Shown piece by piece: positions 26,871-36,794 of a DNA stretch of 64,000 nt. Position numbers and translations under genes: made by a program. Where the stretch lies: assembly GCF_025751555.1 (NCBI RefSeq), contig NZ_JAOWLB010000007.1:124001-188000 (forward strand), in the 5' to 3' direction. The stretch is from Ruegeria aquimaris. Its GTDB lineage: Bacteria; Pseudomonadota; Alphaproteobacteria; Rhodobacterales; Rhodobacteraceae. Position 1 is the stretch's first letter; each line of letters starts with the position of its first letter. The notes below the pieces were generated by a model. The model was not told where the DNA came from, searched no databases, and was given only the letters and a program-made list of their open reading frames with translations.

Positions 26871-27491
26871 TCAGATGTCGAAGAACACCGTCTCGTTCTC
26901 ACCCTGCAATCGGATGTCGAACCGATAGACGACCTTGCCGTCCGTCTCGTTGCGCCGGGCGATCAGCGTCTGGCGGCGGTTCTCCCATTCGATCATGTTG
27001 ATCACCGGGTCGGCGGCGTTGGCCTCCGCCTCGTCCTCGAAATAGAGCCGCGTGTTGAGTCCCACATTGATGCCGCGCGCCACGATCCACAGGTTGATAT
27101 GCGGCGCCTGCACGGTTCCGTTCCGGCCCGGAACGGCACCGGGCTTGACCGTGTCGAACCCCCATTCGCCGGTGGCGAAATCGGTGATCACCCGGCCCCA
27201 GCCGCGAAACCCGTCCTCGACCGCGCCTGGGTGTTCGGGATGGGCGTAGATACCGGCGGCATTGGCCTGCCAGACCTCCAGCAGCACGTCCTTGACCGGG
27301 CTGCCGGTGCCGTCGATGACCAGCCCCTCGACCCGGATACGTTCGCCCTGCGCATTCGGCCCGGCGATGTCCCAGCCCAGTTCCTGGCCGTAGATGTCGA
27401 ACCCGGCGGCACCCGGCGCCAGCCCGATATGCACATAAGGTCCGGCCGTCTGCGACGGGGTTTCCTTCAGATAATCCAAAGACTGCGCCAT
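26871..27491 (-). CDS. pcaG: Protocatechuate 3,4-dioxygenase alpha subunit
   Basis: 206 residues, the normal size. TPSQTAGPYVHIGLAPGAAG at the N-terminus and APHINLWIVARGINVGLNTR mark the intradiol dioxygenase alpha chain, which lacks iron ligands. With PcaH it cleaves protocatechuate ortho to beta-carboxymuconate. AAGGAGAAG precedes the ATG. A 66-base spacer separates it from pcaH and holds a perfect 7-base-arm palindrome. Confidence 0.95.
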   Translation of the reverse strand: MAQSLDYLKETPSQTAGPYVHIGLAPGAAGFDIYGQELGWDIAGPNAQGERIRVEGLVIDGTGSPVKDVLLEVWQANAAGIYAHPEHPGAVEDGFRGWGRVITDFATGEWGFDTVKPGAVPGRNGTVQAPHINLWIVARGINVGLNTRLYFEDEAEANAADPVINMIEWENRRQTLIARRNETDGKVVYRFDIRLQGENETVFFDI

Positions 27492-27518
27492 GCTCTTCTC
27501 CTTTTCTGTCGCGTTTCC

Positions 27519-27536
27519 GAACCGGAAAACCGGTTC
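27519..27536. promoter_or_regulatory. Perfect inverted repeat between pcaH and pcaG
   Basis: GAACCGG-AAAA-CCGGTTC, 7-base arms. It could be a small mRNA hairpin or a protein site. Related shorter forms occur at 55039-55052 and 62450-62465. Confidence 0.4.
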
Positions 27537-27556
27537 CCAATTTTCCTGGATACGCT

Positions 27557-28285
27557 TCAGTTCCCCTCCAGACGATTTTCAAACAAGGTCGACCGGCGCC
27601 CGCGCAGCACCACGTCGAACCTATAGGCGATGCTATCCAGCGGGATCGTTGCGTTCAGGTCCAGGGGTGCGATCAGCCGGTCGATGGCCGCCGGGTCGGG
27701 GATGGTGTTCACGATCGGGCATTTCGCGATCAGCGGGTCGCCCTCGAAATAGCACTGCGTGATCAGCCGCTGCGCGAACGCCGTGCCAAAGATCGACATA
27801 TGGATATGCGCTGGCCGCCAGTTGTTGACCCAGTTGCGCCAGGGGTAGGCGCCGGGTTTGACCGTGCGGAAATAGTAATAGCCGTTCTCGTCCGTCAGGG
27901 TCCGGCCGCAGCCGCCGAAATTCGGGTCGATCGGCGCCAGATAGGTGTCCTTCTTGTGCCGGTACCGCCCGCCCGCATTGGCCTGCCAGATCTCGACCAG
28001 CGTATGGGGCAGGGGGCGGCCGTTCTCGTCCAGAACCCGGCCATGCAGGATGATCCGCTCGCCAATCGCGCTCTCGCCCGACTTTGCATAGTTGTAGATC
28101 AGGTCATTGTCGCCCGCGTCGATATCGCCGTGACCAAACACCGGACCGGTGATCTCGCTCACCGTGTTCTCCAGGCTGATCAGCGCCTGCCGGGGCGACC
28201 GCGCGACCGAGGTCTTGTAGTTGTGCACATAGGCGGGCGGGTGCCACTCCCTGTCCCTCTGGTAGAATTCACCGGGTTTGAGCAT
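27557..28285 (-). CDS. pcaH: Protocatechuate 3,4-dioxygenase beta subunit
   Basis: 242 residues. The iron site is visible: [20 protein letters not shown] holds a ligand Tyr and the two His; another Tyr is in [17 protein letters not shown]-terminal segment [10 protein letters not shown] is typical of PcaH. Forms the alpha-beta dioxygenase with PcaG. GAGAGAGGAG precedes the ATG; 47 bases follow the pcaC stop. Confidence 0.95.
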   Translation of the reverse strand: MLKPGEFYQRDREWHPPAYVHNYKTSVARSPRQALISLENTVSEITGPVFGHGDIDAGDNDLIYNYAKSGESAIGERIILHGRVLDENGRPLPHTLVEIWQANAGGRYRHKKDTYLAPIDPNFGGCGRTLTDENGYYYFRTVKPGAYPWRNWVNNWRPAHIHMSIFGTAFAQRLITQCYFEGDPLIAKCPIVNTIPDPAAIDRLIAPLDLNATIPLDSIAYRFDVVLRGRRSTLFENRLEGN

Positions 28286-28332
28286 CTCTGTGGTCTCCTC
28301 TCTCGGGCGGGACGTGTCGCGCGTTTCCCGGA

Positions 28333-28710
28333 CTATTCCTGTTCCATTTCGGCATAGGTCTGCTTGGCCAGTTTCAGCGCCTGATTGGCGCGCGGCACAC
28401 CGGCATAGATCGCCACATGCTGGAACGCCTCCAGCACGTCTTGTTTACTGGCGCCGGTGCGGGCGGTGGCCCGGATATGCATCGGGATCTCCTCGAAATT
28501 CCCCAGCGCCGCCAACAGCGCCAGCGTCAGCATCGACCGTTCCCGGTCGCTGATCCCGTCCGAGGCCCAGACCGTGCCCCAGGCGCCCTCGGTGATCAGC
28601 GTCTGGAACGGCACGTCGAACGCGGTCTTGCCCGCCTCGGCCCGGTCGACATAGGCATCGCCCAGCACCCGGCGCCGCACCTTCATTCCGTTGTCAAAGC
28701 GATCGGACAT
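28333..28710 (-). CDS. pcaC: 4-carboxymuconolactone decarboxylase
   Basis: 125 residues from ATG at 28710. [20 protein letters not shown] at the N-terminus and [21 protein letters not shown] plus [21 protein letters not shown] are hallmarks of PcaC. It converts gamma-carboxymuconolactone to beta-ketoadipate enol-lactone. 22 bases downstream of pobA. Neither pcaB nor pcaD, needed before and after it, lies in the window. Confidence 0.94.
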   Translation of the reverse strand: MSDRFDNGMKVRRRVLGDAYVDRAEAGKTAFDVPFQTLITEGAWGTVWASDGISDRERSMLTLALLAALGNFEEIPMHIRATARTGASKQDVLEAFQHVAIYAGVPRANQALKLAKQTYAEMEQE

Positions 28711-28732
28711 CCGTCTTCCTTTCCGCTGCACC

Positions 28733-29902
28733 CTAATAGGGCAGACCGACATAGTTCTGTGCAAGCACCGTCTGCGCATCCCGGCTGTCGCGCAGGAATG
28801 CGATCTCGGCCTTCTGAACCTTCAGGTCGAACTCCGACTGATGCGGGAACCGGTGCAGCAGGGTGGTCATCCACCAGCTGAACCGCTGGGTCTTCCATAC
28901 CCGCGCCAGCGCCTTTTCCGAATAGCGGTCGATGCCCTCGGTCTCGCCGGTGTCATAGACCTGCACCAGCGCGTGATAGAGGTAATGGATATCGCTCGCC
29001 GCCGTGTTCAGCCCCTTGGCCCCGGTCGGCGGCACGATATGCGCCGCGTCCCCGCACAGAAACAGCCGCCCCCAGCGCATCGGCTCGCAAACGAACGAGC
29101 GCAGCGGCGCGATGGACTTCTCGATCGACGGGCCGGTCACCAGCCGTTCCGCCGCCTCTGCCGGAATGCGCCGCTTCAGCTCCTGCCAGAACGCCGCATC
29201 GGTCCAGTCCTCGGCATGGTCCGAGAGCGAACACTGGATGTAGTACCGGCTCAGATTGGCGTTGCGCATCGAACACAGCGCAAACCCGCGATCCGACCCG
29301 GCATAGATCAGCTCGTCATTCACCGGCGGCGTCTCCGACAGGATGCCCAGCCAGCCAAAGGGATAGACCTTTTCGTATTCCCGCCGCACCGTCAGCGGGA
29401 TGGTCTGGCGGCTCACACCGTGGAACCCGTCACAGCCCGCCACATAATCGCAGTCGACCCGGTGCTCGGCGCCGTCCACCTGATAGGTGACATATGGCGC
29501 GTCGCTGTCGGCCCCGTGGATCTCGACATGTTCGGTGTTGAACACGGTCCTGGCCCCGACCGCCGCGCGCGCATCATACAGATCGCGGGTCACCTCGGTC
29601 TGGCCATAGACAACGACATGATTGCCCGTCAGTTCCTCGAAATTGATGCCGAACTGCATGTCCTCGTAAGAGATCACCGTGCCGCCATGGATAAAGCTTT
29701 CGCGCTCCATCCGCTTGGCCACGCCCGCCTCGCGCATCAGGTTGACGAATCCCACCTCCAGCACCCCGGCCCGGATGCGGCCCAGCACGTAGTCGCGCGT
29801 CTTGCGCTCCAGCACCAGCGTGTCGATGCCCTTTTGGTGCAACAGCTGCCCCAACAGCAGCCCCGATGGCCCCCCGCCAATGATGACAACCTGAACTCGC
29901 AT
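28733..29902 (-). CDS. pobA: 4-hydroxybenzoate 3-monooxygenase
   Basis: 389 residues, as for known PobA. FAD fold VVIIGGGPSGLLLGQLLHQK at the N-terminus, DG-type motif CDYVAGCDGFHGVSRQTI in the middle and FLCGDAAHIVPPTGAKGLN (second FAD motif) near residue 290. Makes protocatechuate from 4-hydroxybenzoate with NADPH and O2. First gene of the pobA-pcaCHG-BKACE operon, divergent from pcaQ. Confidence 0.95.
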   Translation of the reverse strand: MRVQVVIIGGGPSGLLLGQLLHQKGIDTLVLERKTRDYVLGRIRAGVLEVGFVNLMREAGVAKRMERESFIHGGTVISYEDMQFGINFEELTGNHVVVYGQTEVTRDLYDARAAVGARTVFNTEHVEIHGADSDAPYVTYQVDGAEHRVDCDYVAGCDGFHGVSRQTIPLTVRREYEKVYPFGWLGILSETPPVNDELIYAGSDRGFALCSMRNANLSRYYIQCSLSDHAEDWTDAAFWQELKRRIPAEAAERLVTGPSIEKSIAPLRSFVCEPMRWGRLFLCGDAAHIVPPTGAKGLNTAASDIHYLYHALVQVYDTGETEGIDRYSEKALARVWKTQRFSWWMTTLLHRFPHQSEFDLKVQKAEIAFLRDSRDAQTVLAQNYVGLPY

Positions 29903-29949
29903 GGAAAATCCTCCCCGAATACAGGGTGGATGATTGGAACAGACATGTA

Positions 29950-29970
29950 AAATGAGTTATCGTGCCATTT
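29950..29970. promoter_or_regulatory. Candidate LysR-type (PcaQ) operator
   Basis: AAATG-N11-CATTT in the 90-base spacer between divergent pobA and pcaQ, roughly 25-45 bases from the pcaQ ATG. Spacing and symmetry fit LysR-type sites; the sequence is not the PcaQ box known from rhizobia, so support is partial. Confidence 0.4.
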
Positions 29971-29992
29971 GATTATCAATACTGGAAAGTAA

Positions 29993-30910
29993 ATGATCGA
30001 CCGACGCATCAAGTTCCGGCACATCCAGTGTTTCGTCGAGATTGCCCGCGAACGCAGCCTCAAGACCGCCGCCGAAAAGCTGTTCCTGACCCAACCAGCC
30101 ATGTCCAAGACGCTGAAGGAACTCGAAGAGATTGTCGGCACCACCCTGATGCGGCGTAGCCGCTCGGGCGTGGTTCTGACACGTCCCGGCGAAGTGTTCT
30201 TGCATTTCGCACAGATGTCGATCGCCAGCCTGCAACAGGGGCTCGACGGGATCGAGCTGGAAGGCCGCCGGCAAAAGGACAAGCTGTCGGTCGGCGCCCT
30301 GCCCAGCGTGGCAGCCCACCTGATGCCGCTGGTGGTGACGGAATTCGGCCGGCTGGCGCCCAACGCGCTGCTGCGTATCCTCGACGGACCGCATGGTTAC
30401 CTGACCGAACGGTTGCGGCTGGGAGAGCTTGATCTGGTGATCGGCCGCATCGGCCCCTCGGACACCATGCAGGGGATTTCCTTTACCCAGCTCTATGACG
30501 AACAGGTGGTGTTCGTGGTGCGCCCGGGCCACCCGCTCTTGTCCGACCCCGATCTGCGCCGGGTTGCCGACTGGCCGGTGATCTACCCGCCCGCAGGCGC
30601 GGCCATCCGGCCGCTGGTCGAACAGTTCCTGATCGCCAACGGGGTGGGGGAGTTTCCGAACCGTCTCGAAACCGTCTCGGGCGCGTTTGGCCGGGTGCAC
30701 ACAAGGCAATCCGATTGCGTCTGGATCATCTCGCGCGGGGTGGTCGCCAACGAGATTGCCGAAGGCCGTCTGGTCGCGCTGCCCTTCCGCACCGAGCTGA
30801 CCCAGGGGCCGGTCGGGTTGATGACCCGCCCCGACCATCCCGAAACCCCGGTTCGGCAGCTCTTTGCCCTGGCGGTCACCAACGTTCTGGGCGCGAACCG
30901 CCACGCCTGA
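29993..30910 (+). CDS. pcaQ: LysR-type regulator of protocatechuate genes
   Basis: 305 residues. IKFRHIQCFVEIARERSLKT with KTAAEKLFLTQPAMSKTLKE is the LysR HTH (residues 5-60) with the sequence typical of PcaQ/GalR-like family members. The co-inducer domain follows. It is divergent from pobA-pcaCHG, as in other alphaproteobacteria, where PcaQ responds to beta-carboxymuconate-type intermediates. The stop overlaps a candidate FNR site that serves the next operon. Confidence 0.88.
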   Translation: MIDRRIKFRHIQCFVEIARERSLKTAAEKLFLTQPAMSKTLKELEEIVGTTLMRRSRSGVVLTRPGEVFLHFAQMSIASLQQGLDGIELEGRRQKDKLSVGALPSVAAHLMPLVVTEFGRLAPNALLRILDGPHGYLTERLRLGELDLVIGRIGPSDTMQGISFTQLYDEQVVFVVRPGHPLLSDPDLRRVADWPVIYPPAGAAIRPLVEQFLIANGVGEFPNRLETVSGAFGRVHTRQSDCVWIISRGVVANEIAEGRLVALPFRTELTQGPVGLMTRPDHPETPVRQLFALAVTNVLGANRHA

Positions 30911-30919
30911 CCAAAGTCA
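30906..30919 (+). promoter_or_regulatory. Candidate FNR-type site upstream of the nos cluster
   Basis: CTGAC-CAAA-GTCAA matches the TTGAC-N4-GTCAA type site in 9 of 10 arm bases. Its centre at 30912.5 predicts a start of transcription near 30954 at -41.5 spacing; TAGAAC at 30943-30948 sits where a -10 element should be. Fits a class II FNR/FnrL (or NnrR/Dnr) promoter for the nos operon. Confidence 0.55.
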
Positions 30920-30982
30920 AGTAACCCCGGCGCCCCGGCTTCTAGAACTCGGATCAACCGCAATCCCCGAGTCGGAGCCCCC

Positions 30983-31444
30983 ATGTCCCGCCGGCACAGA
31001 TCAGCAAACCTGCCCCACCGCGCCCTGCGCGCGCTGGCGGGCTGTGCCGCGATCCTGCTGATGCTGCTGCAACTGATGGCGCCGCAACTGGCGCAGGCCG
31101 GGCAGGGCAACTGGATCGAGATCTGCTCCGAGAGCGGCGCGGTCTGGGTTCAGGTGACCGAAGACGAAACCCCCGACCCGAACGCGCCTTGCCCCCGTTG
31201 TGCCGACTGCGCGCTCTGCGCACTGACCGGTCCCGCGCCGCTGCCCGATCTGCCCGTCATGGCCTTGTTCCAGGGCGTACAAAACGGTCAATGGGGTCTG
31301 AAACCGCTGTACAAAACGGTCAAAACACCTCGTTTGCGGCCCGAAACCCGCGGCCCCCCGGTCGCGGCCCAAGATAGAATTGCCCGCGCCCCCCGCGCGG
31401 TCCTGGCGTCAATCCAAAATACCGGAGGTGCGCCATGGTCCTGA
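30983..31444 (+). CDS. Cysteine-rich exported protein at the head of the nos operon (DUF2946-like)
   Basis: 153 residues. A hydrophobic segment (about 14-38, ending LMAPQLAQAG) looks like a signal peptide or anchor. A cluster of Cys follows at CPRCADCALCAL (about 70-80), a possible metal-binding loop; the C-terminal third is basic and disordered. This layout resembles DUF2946 proteins, often linked to copper genes, but I cannot confirm it. The stop overlaps nosR by 10 bases, so it is co-translated with the copper-enzyme cluster. Confidence 0.6.
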   Translation: MSRRHRSANLPHRALRALAGCAAILLMLLQLMAPQLAQAGQGNWIEICSESGAVWVQVTEDETPDPNAPCPRCADCALCALTGPAPLPDLPVMALFQGVQNGQWGLKPLYKTVKTPRLRPETRGPPVAAQDRIARAPRAVLASIQNTGGAPWS

Positions 31445-33612
31445 AACGCGCAGCTGAATTCCTGTTGGTTCTTACCCTGTCCTGCTTGCTGGCGGTCGCC
31501 GCCCGCGCCGACAGTCTGGCCAGCTTCCTTCCCGATATCGCCCCGTCCGACCTCGCCCCCGGCGCCGACGCCTTTGGCCCCGTGCGCGAGGATGTAAAGG
31601 TCGCCCCGGTGCTCAAGGGCGGCGAGCCTGTCGCCTGGGCGTTCCTGACCTCTGATTTTGTCGGCACGACCGGTTATTCGGGCAAGCCTATTCACGTGGT
31701 CGCGGCCATCGACGCCGATGCCGTCCTGACCGGCGTTAAACTGGTAGCGCACTCGGAACCCATTGTTCTTATTGGTATTCCCAACTCGAAAATGGTCGCC
31801 CTGACCGAAGGCTACAAAGGCCTCGACCTGAAACGCGAGGCCGAGACCGGCGGCGAGGGGCATGACCTCGACATCATCTCGGGCGCCACCGTCACCATCA
31901 TGGTGATCGACGACAGCCTGGTGCGCGCAGGGCTCAAGGTGGCCCGCGCGCTGGGTCTGGGCGGCCTGTCGCCCGCCACCCCCGAAGGCCCGCGTCGCGA
32001 GATCGACATGGACCAGACCGGCACCAGCGACTGGTTCACCCTGTCGGGCGACGGCTCGGTCCGGCGGATGACCCTGGATATCGGGCAGGTCAACGCGGCC
32101 TTTGAGGCCACCGGCGACGCCCGCGCCATCAAGCGGCCCGAACCGGGCGCGCCCGAGGATACGTTCATCGACATGCACCTGGCCCTGGTCTCGGTCCCCG
32201 AGATCGGCCGCACCCTGCTGGGTGAGGCGGAATATACCAATCTTGTCAATTGGTTGGAGCCGGGTGAACAGGCCATTCTGGTGCTGGGGCGCGGCGCCTA
32301 CAGCTTCAAGGGATCGGGCTATGTGCGCGGCGGCATCTTCGACCGGATCCAGCTGATTCAGGGCGACAGCGCGGTGCGCTTCTTCGATCGCCAGCAACGC
32401 CGCCTGGGAACGGTCGCGGCCGAGGATGCGCCTGCGTTCTCGGAACTTGACCTCTTCAAGATCCCTGCCGATGCCGAATTCGACCCCGCCGCCCCCTTCC
32501 GCCTGCAACTCCTGGTACAGCGCGCCGTGGGCGCGGTGGAGAAAAGCTTCCTCACCTTCGATCTGGGCTACCGCCTGCCGGAACGCTTCCTGCTACCCGC
32601 CGCCGCCCCGGCGGTGATCGAGGATGCAGGCGACGAGGCCGCCGCCAAGGCCGCGCTGTGGCAACGGATCTGGAAGGACCGCACCGTCGAGATCGGCATC
32701 CTCAGCGCGATGCTGCTGCTGCTGACGGCAACCTTCTTCTTCCAGTTCCAGGCCACGATGAACGCGCGCGTCTTCTACTGGTTCCGCATCGCCTATCTGA
32801 CCGCGACGCTGTTCTTCATCGGCTGGTACGCCAATGCCCAGCTGAGCGTCGTCAACCTGATGGCGCTGGCGGGCAGCCTGCGCACGGGCTTCAGCTGGGA
32901 CGCGTTCCTGCTTGATCCGCTGGTGTTCATCCAGTGGTTCGCCGTGGCCGCCGCGCTGATCTTCTGGGGCCGGGGCGCCTATTGCGGCTGGCTCTGCCCG
33001 TTTGGCGCGCTGCAAGAGCTGACCAACAAGGTGGCCCGCGCCCTGCGCCTGCCGCAATGGACCCTGCCCTGGGGCCTGAACGAGCGGCTCTGGCCAGTCA
33101 AATACATGATCTTCCTTGGTCTTTTCGGTCTCAGCTTTGTCTCGATCCCGCTGGCCGAAACCTATGCCGAGGTCGAGCCGTTCAAGACCGCGATCATCCT
33201 CAAGTTCATGCGCGACTGGCCGTTTGTGGTGTTTGCCCTGCTGCTCTTGCTGATCGGCCTTTTCATCGAACGGTTCTATTGCCGCTACCTGTGTCCGCTG
33301 GGCGCGGCACTGGCGATCCCCGCCCGCATCCGCATGTTCGACTGGCTGCGCCGCTACAAGGATTGCGGCAATCCCTGCCAGACCTGCGCCAACGAATGCC
33401 CGGTTCAGGCGATCCACCCCACGGGCGAGATCAACCCGAACGAATGCATCACCTGCCTGCATTGCCAGGTGCTCTATCAGTCCGAGGCCAAATGCCCCGT
33501 CGTCATCCGCCAGATCAAGCGGCGGGCGCGCACAGGGACGGTCGATCCGAAACTGAACCTCGGACACCCACCGGCGAACCATCCAAACGCCAAACCGCAA
33601 GAAGCTTCCTGA
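31435..33612 (+). CDS. nosR: Nitrous oxide reductase regulator/electron donor NosR
   Basis: 725 residues. Signal peptide, then a periplasmic FMN-binding domain with the flavinylation motif DIISGAT (FMN at about T152). About five to six membrane helices follow (residues about 410-620). Cytoplasmic 4Fe-4S clusters come from [20 protein letters not shown] and [13 protein letters not shown]...CITCLHC. NosR passes electrons from the quinol pool toward NosZ and is needed for its activity. GGAGGT lies 6 bases before the start. Followed after 14 bases by nosZ. Confidence 0.95.
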   Translation: MVLKRAAEFLLVLTLSCLLAVAARADSLASFLPDIAPSDLAPGADAFGPVREDVKVAPVLKGGEPVAWAFLTSDFVGTTGYSGKPIHVVAAIDADAVLTGVKLVAHSEPIVLIGIPNSKMVALTEGYKGLDLKREAETGGEGHDLDIISGATVTIMVIDDSLVRAGLKVARALGLGGLSPATPEGPRREIDMDQTGTSDWFTLSGDGSVRRMTLDIGQVNAAFEATGDARAIKRPEPGAPEDTFIDMHLALVSVPEIGRTLLGEAEYTNLVNWLEPGEQAILVLGRGAYSFKGSGYVRGGIFDRIQLIQGDSAVRFFDRQQRRLGTVAAEDAPAFSELDLFKIPADAEFDPAAPFRLQLLVQRAVGAVEKSFLTFDLGYRLPERFLLPAAAPAVIEDAGDEAAAKAALWQRIWKDRTVEIGILSAMLLLLTATFFFQFQATMNARVFYWFRIAYLTATLFFIGWYANAQLSVVNLMALAGSLRTGFSWDAFLLDPLVFIQWFAVAAALIFWGRGAYCGWLCPFGALQELTNKVARALRLPQWTLPWGLNERLWPVKYMIFLGLFGLSFVSIPLAETYAEVEPFKTAIILKFMRDWPFVVFALLLLLIGLFIERFYCRYLCPLGAALAIPARIRMFDWLRRYKDCGNPCQTCANECPVQAIHPTGEINPNECITCLHCQVLYQSEAKCPVVIRQIKRRARTGTVDPKLNLGHPPANHPNAKPQEAS

Positions 33613-33626
33613 AAGGAGGAACGATC

Positions 33627-35534
33627 ATGTCGGACCACGATAACAACCTGAGCGTCACCCGCCGCGGCCTGCTGGGCGCGACAGCCACCGGGGCCGTTCT
33701 CGCCAGCACCGGGCTGGGGGCCACCCTGATGACCGCGCGCGAGGCATCCGCCGCCGCCAAGGCCAATCTCGAACCCGGCGAGCTGGACGAGTATTACGGC
33801 TTCTGGTCCTCGGGCCAGACCGGCGAACTGCGCATCCTCGGCATCCCCTCGATGCGCGAGCTGATGCGGGTGCCTGTGTTCAACCGCTGCTCGGCCACCG
33901 GCTGGGGCCAGACCAACGAGTCTCTCAAGGTGCTGACCGAGGGCCTGCTGCCCGAAACCAAGCAGTACCTCGCCGCCAACGGCAAGGTCACCTATGACAA
34001 CGGCGACCTGCACCACCCGCATATGTCGTTCACCGATGGCACCTATGACGGCCGTTACCTGTTCATGAACGACAAGGCCAACACACGCGTGGCGCGCGTG
34101 CGCTGCGACGTGATGAAATGCGACAAGATTATCGAGATCCCCAACGCGCATGACATCCACGGCCTGCGGCCGCAGAAATACCCGCGCACCGGCTATGTCT
34201 TTGCCAATGGCGAGCATGAGGCGCCGCTGGTCAATGACGGTCAGATCCTCGACGATCCGTCGCAATATGTGAACATCTTCACCGCGATTGACGGCGACAG
34301 CATGGAAATCGCCTGGCAGGTGATCGTGTCGGGCAACCTCGACAACACCGATTGCGACTATCAGGGCAAATACGCCTTCTCGACTTCGTACAACTCGGAA
34401 ATGGGCATGAACCTGGCCGAGATGACCGAGAACGAGCAGGACCATGTGGTTGTGTTCAACCTCAAGGAAATCGAGGCCGGCATCGCCGCGGGCGACTATC
34501 AGGAGCTGAACGGCGTCAAGGTTGTCGACGGGCGCAAGGGCGCGGGCAAGAACTATACCCGCTATATCCCGATCCCCAACAGCCCGCATGGCTGTAACGC
34601 CGCCCCCGACAAGCGCCACATCATGATCAACGGCAAGCTGTCGCCCACCGTGTCGGTGATCGACGTCGAAAAGGTCGATGCGCTGTTCACGGACAATGCC
34701 GATCCGCGCTCGGCCATCGTGGCCGAACCGCAGTTGGGTCTTGGGCCGCTCCACACCGCGTTCGACAACAAGGGCAACGCCTATACCACCCTGTTCCTGG
34801 ACAGTCAGGTGGTGAAGTGGAACATCGCAAAGGCGATCGAGGCCTATGCCGGCGCCGATGTCGACCCGATCCTCGACAAGGTCGATGTGCAGTATCAGCC
34901 GGGCCACAACTCGACCTCGATGGGAGAAACCGCCGAGGCCGACGGCAAATGGCTGATCTCGATGAACAAGTTCTCCAAGGACCGGTTCCTGAATGTCGGC
35001 CCCTTGAAGCCCGAGAACGAACAGCTGATCGACATCTCCGGCGACAAGATGAAGGTGGTGCATGACGGCCCGACCTTTGCCGAGCCGCATGACAGCATCA
35101 TCGTGCATCGCTCCAAGGTGAACCCGGTCAACGTCTGGAACCGCGACGACCCGATGTGGGAAGACGCCCGCCAGCAGGCCGCCGCCGATGGCGTCGACCT
35201 GGAGGAAGGCGCCGAGGAGCCGATCCGCGACGGCAACAAGGTGCGGGTCTACATGACGTCCGTGGCGCCGACCTTCAGCCTTGAGAAGTTCACGGTGAAA
35301 CAGGGCGACGAGGTGACGGTCTATGTCACCAACCTCGACGATGTGGATGACGTGACCCACGGCTTCTGCATGGCCAACTTTGGCGTTGCAATGGAAGTGG
35401 CGCCGCAGGCGACCGCCTCGGTCACCTTCGTCGCTGACCGTCCGGGCGTGCACTGGTTCTATTGCCAGTGGTTCTGCCACGCGCTGCACATGGAAATGCG
35501 CGGCCGGATGTTTGTCGAACCGCGGGGAGCATAA
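33627..35534 (+). CDS. nosZ: Nitrous oxide reductase (Tat-dependent, clade I)
   Basis: 635 residues, starting at 33627 after AAAGGAGGAACG; a much longer reading in this frame overlaps nosR and is spurious. The N-terminus [20 protein letters not shown] is a Tat signal, as in clade I enzymes. His-rich CuZ propeller motifs such as DLHHPHMSF and [10 protein letters not shown] precede the C-terminal cupredoxin domain. The CuA motif [14 protein letters not shown] gives C613, C617, H621 and M624. Reduces N2O to N2 in the periplasm. Confidence 0.97.
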   Translation: MSDHDNNLSVTRRGLLGATATGAVLASTGLGATLMTAREASAAAKANLEPGELDEYYGFWSSGQTGELRILGIPSMRELMRVPVFNRCSATGWGQTNESLKVLTEGLLPETKQYLAANGKVTYDNGDLHHPHMSFTDGTYDGRYLFMNDKANTRVARVRCDVMKCDKIIEIPNAHDIHGLRPQKYPRTGYVFANGEHEAPLVNDGQILDDPSQYVNIFTAIDGDSMEIAWQVIVSGNLDNTDCDYQGKYAFSTSYNSEMGMNLAEMTENEQDHVVVFNLKEIEAGIAAGDYQELNGVKVVDGRKGAGKNYTRYIPIPNSPHGCNAAPDKRHIMINGKLSPTVSVIDVEKVDALFTDNADPRSAIVAEPQLGLGPLHTAFDNKGNAYTTLFLDSQVVKWNIAKAIEAYAGADVDPILDKVDVQYQPGHNSTSMGETAEADGKWLISMNKFSKDRFLNVGPLKPENEQLIDISGDKMKVVHDGPTFAEPHDSIIVHRSKVNPVNVWNRDDPMWEDARQQAAADGVDLEEGAEEPIRDGNKVRVYMTSVAPTFSLEKFTVKQGDEVTVYVTNLDDVDDVTHGFCMANFGVAMEVAPQATASVTFVADRPGVHWFYCQWFCHALHMEMRGRMFVEPRGA

Positions 35535-35537
35535 ATC

Positions 35538-36794
35538 ATGCGCTGGCCCCTGCTGATTGCGACCCTGTTTGCCACGCCCCTTTGGGCGGCGGATTGGGAC
35601 GTGCCCAACCGGGCGGGGGCCATCGCCCGGACACTGGCCCAGGCGGCGGATGGTGACACCCTCCGCCTGGCGCCCGGCATCTATGCCGAAACCCTGGTCC
35701 TGTCCCGGTCCGTCACCCTTGACGGGATGGGGCAGGCCACCATTGACGGGCAGGGCGCGGGCAGCGTGATCACCGTGACCGGCCCCGACGTGACCCTGCG
35801 AGGGCTGACCGTGGTCGGCTCCGGCTCGGACCATGACGGCATCGACAGCGGTATCCAGCTGACCAAGACCGCCCGCGCCCCGGTGGTGGAAAACAACATG
35901 CTGATCGGCAATCTCTACGGCGTCGATATCCACGGCGCCAAGGACGCGCTGGTCAGGGGCAACCGGATCGAGGGCCGCCAGGACCGCCACATGAACGCGC
36001 GCGGTAACGGGGTCTATGTCTGGAACGCCCCCGGCGCGGTGGTCGAAGAGAACGATATCCGATACGGGCGCGACGGCATCTTCGTGAACTCCTCGCGCCG
36101 CAACATCTTTCGCAACAACCTGTTTCGCGATCTGCGTTTTGCCGTGCATTACATGTATGCCGACAATTCCGAGGTCACGGGCAATGTCTCGATCGGTAAC
36201 GACCTGGGCTATGCGGTGATGTTCACCAGCCGGGTCAAGGTGGTCGACAACGTCTCGATCGGTGACCGCGAACATGGGGTCATGCTGAACTATGCCAATG
36301 ACAGCGTGATCTCGGGCAATGTGGTGAAAGGGGCAAAGGAGAAATGCACCTTCCTCTACAATGCCAACAAGAATGAGTTTACCGACAACTGGTTCGAAGG
36401 CTGCGGCATCGGCATCCATTTCACCGCCGGGTCCGAGCGCAACCGGATCGTCGGCAACGCCTTTGTCGGCAACCGGACCCAGGTCAAATATGTCTCGACC
36501 AAATGGGTCGAGTGGTCCGAGGACGGGCGCGGCAACTACTGGTCCGATTTTGCCGCCTATGACGTCAATGGCGACGGCATCGCCGACGCTCCCTATCGCC
36601 CCAACGATAGCATGGACCATGTGCTGTGGACGCAACCCGCAGCCAAGTTGCTGCTTGGCTCCCCTGCCGTGCAGCTGGTGCGCTGGTCGCAATCCGCCTT
36701 TCCGGTCCTTCTGCCCGGCGGCGTGATCGACAGCAACGCCCTGATCAAAGCCCCTGAACCTCCAGCCCTGAAAAAGGTGCCTCATGACGGATAA
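35538..36794 (+). CDS. nosD: Periplasmic copper-site assembly protein NosD
   Basis: 418 residues. Sec signal peptide (MRWPLLIATLFATPLWAA), then a right-handed beta-helix (CASH repeats) with repeated N-x-(I/V)-x-G units: VVENNMLIGNLYGVDIHGAK, VVEENDIRYGRDGIFVNSS, VTGNVSIGNDLGYAVMFTS. Needed with NosF and NosY for CuZ assembly in NosZ. It starts 3 bases after nosZ and overlaps nosF by 11 bases. Confidence 0.94.
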   Translation: MRWPLLIATLFATPLWAADWDVPNRAGAIARTLAQAADGDTLRLAPGIYAETLVLSRSVTLDGMGQATIDGQGAGSVITVTGPDVTLRGLTVVGSGSDHDGIDSGIQLTKTARAPVVENNMLIGNLYGVDIHGAKDALVRGNRIEGRQDRHMNARGNGVYVWNAPGAVVEENDIRYGRDGIFVNSSRRNIFRNNLFRDLRFAVHYMYADNSEVTGNVSIGNDLGYAVMFTSRVKVVDNVSIGDREHGVMLNYANDSVISGNVVKGAKEKCTFLYNANKNEFTDNWFEGCGIGIHFTAGSERNRIVGNAFVGNRTQVKYVSTKWVEWSEDGRGNYWSDFAAYDVNGDGIADAPYRPNDSMDHVLWTQPAAKLLLGSPAVQLVRWSQSAFPVLLPGGVIDSNALIKAPEPPALKKVPHDG

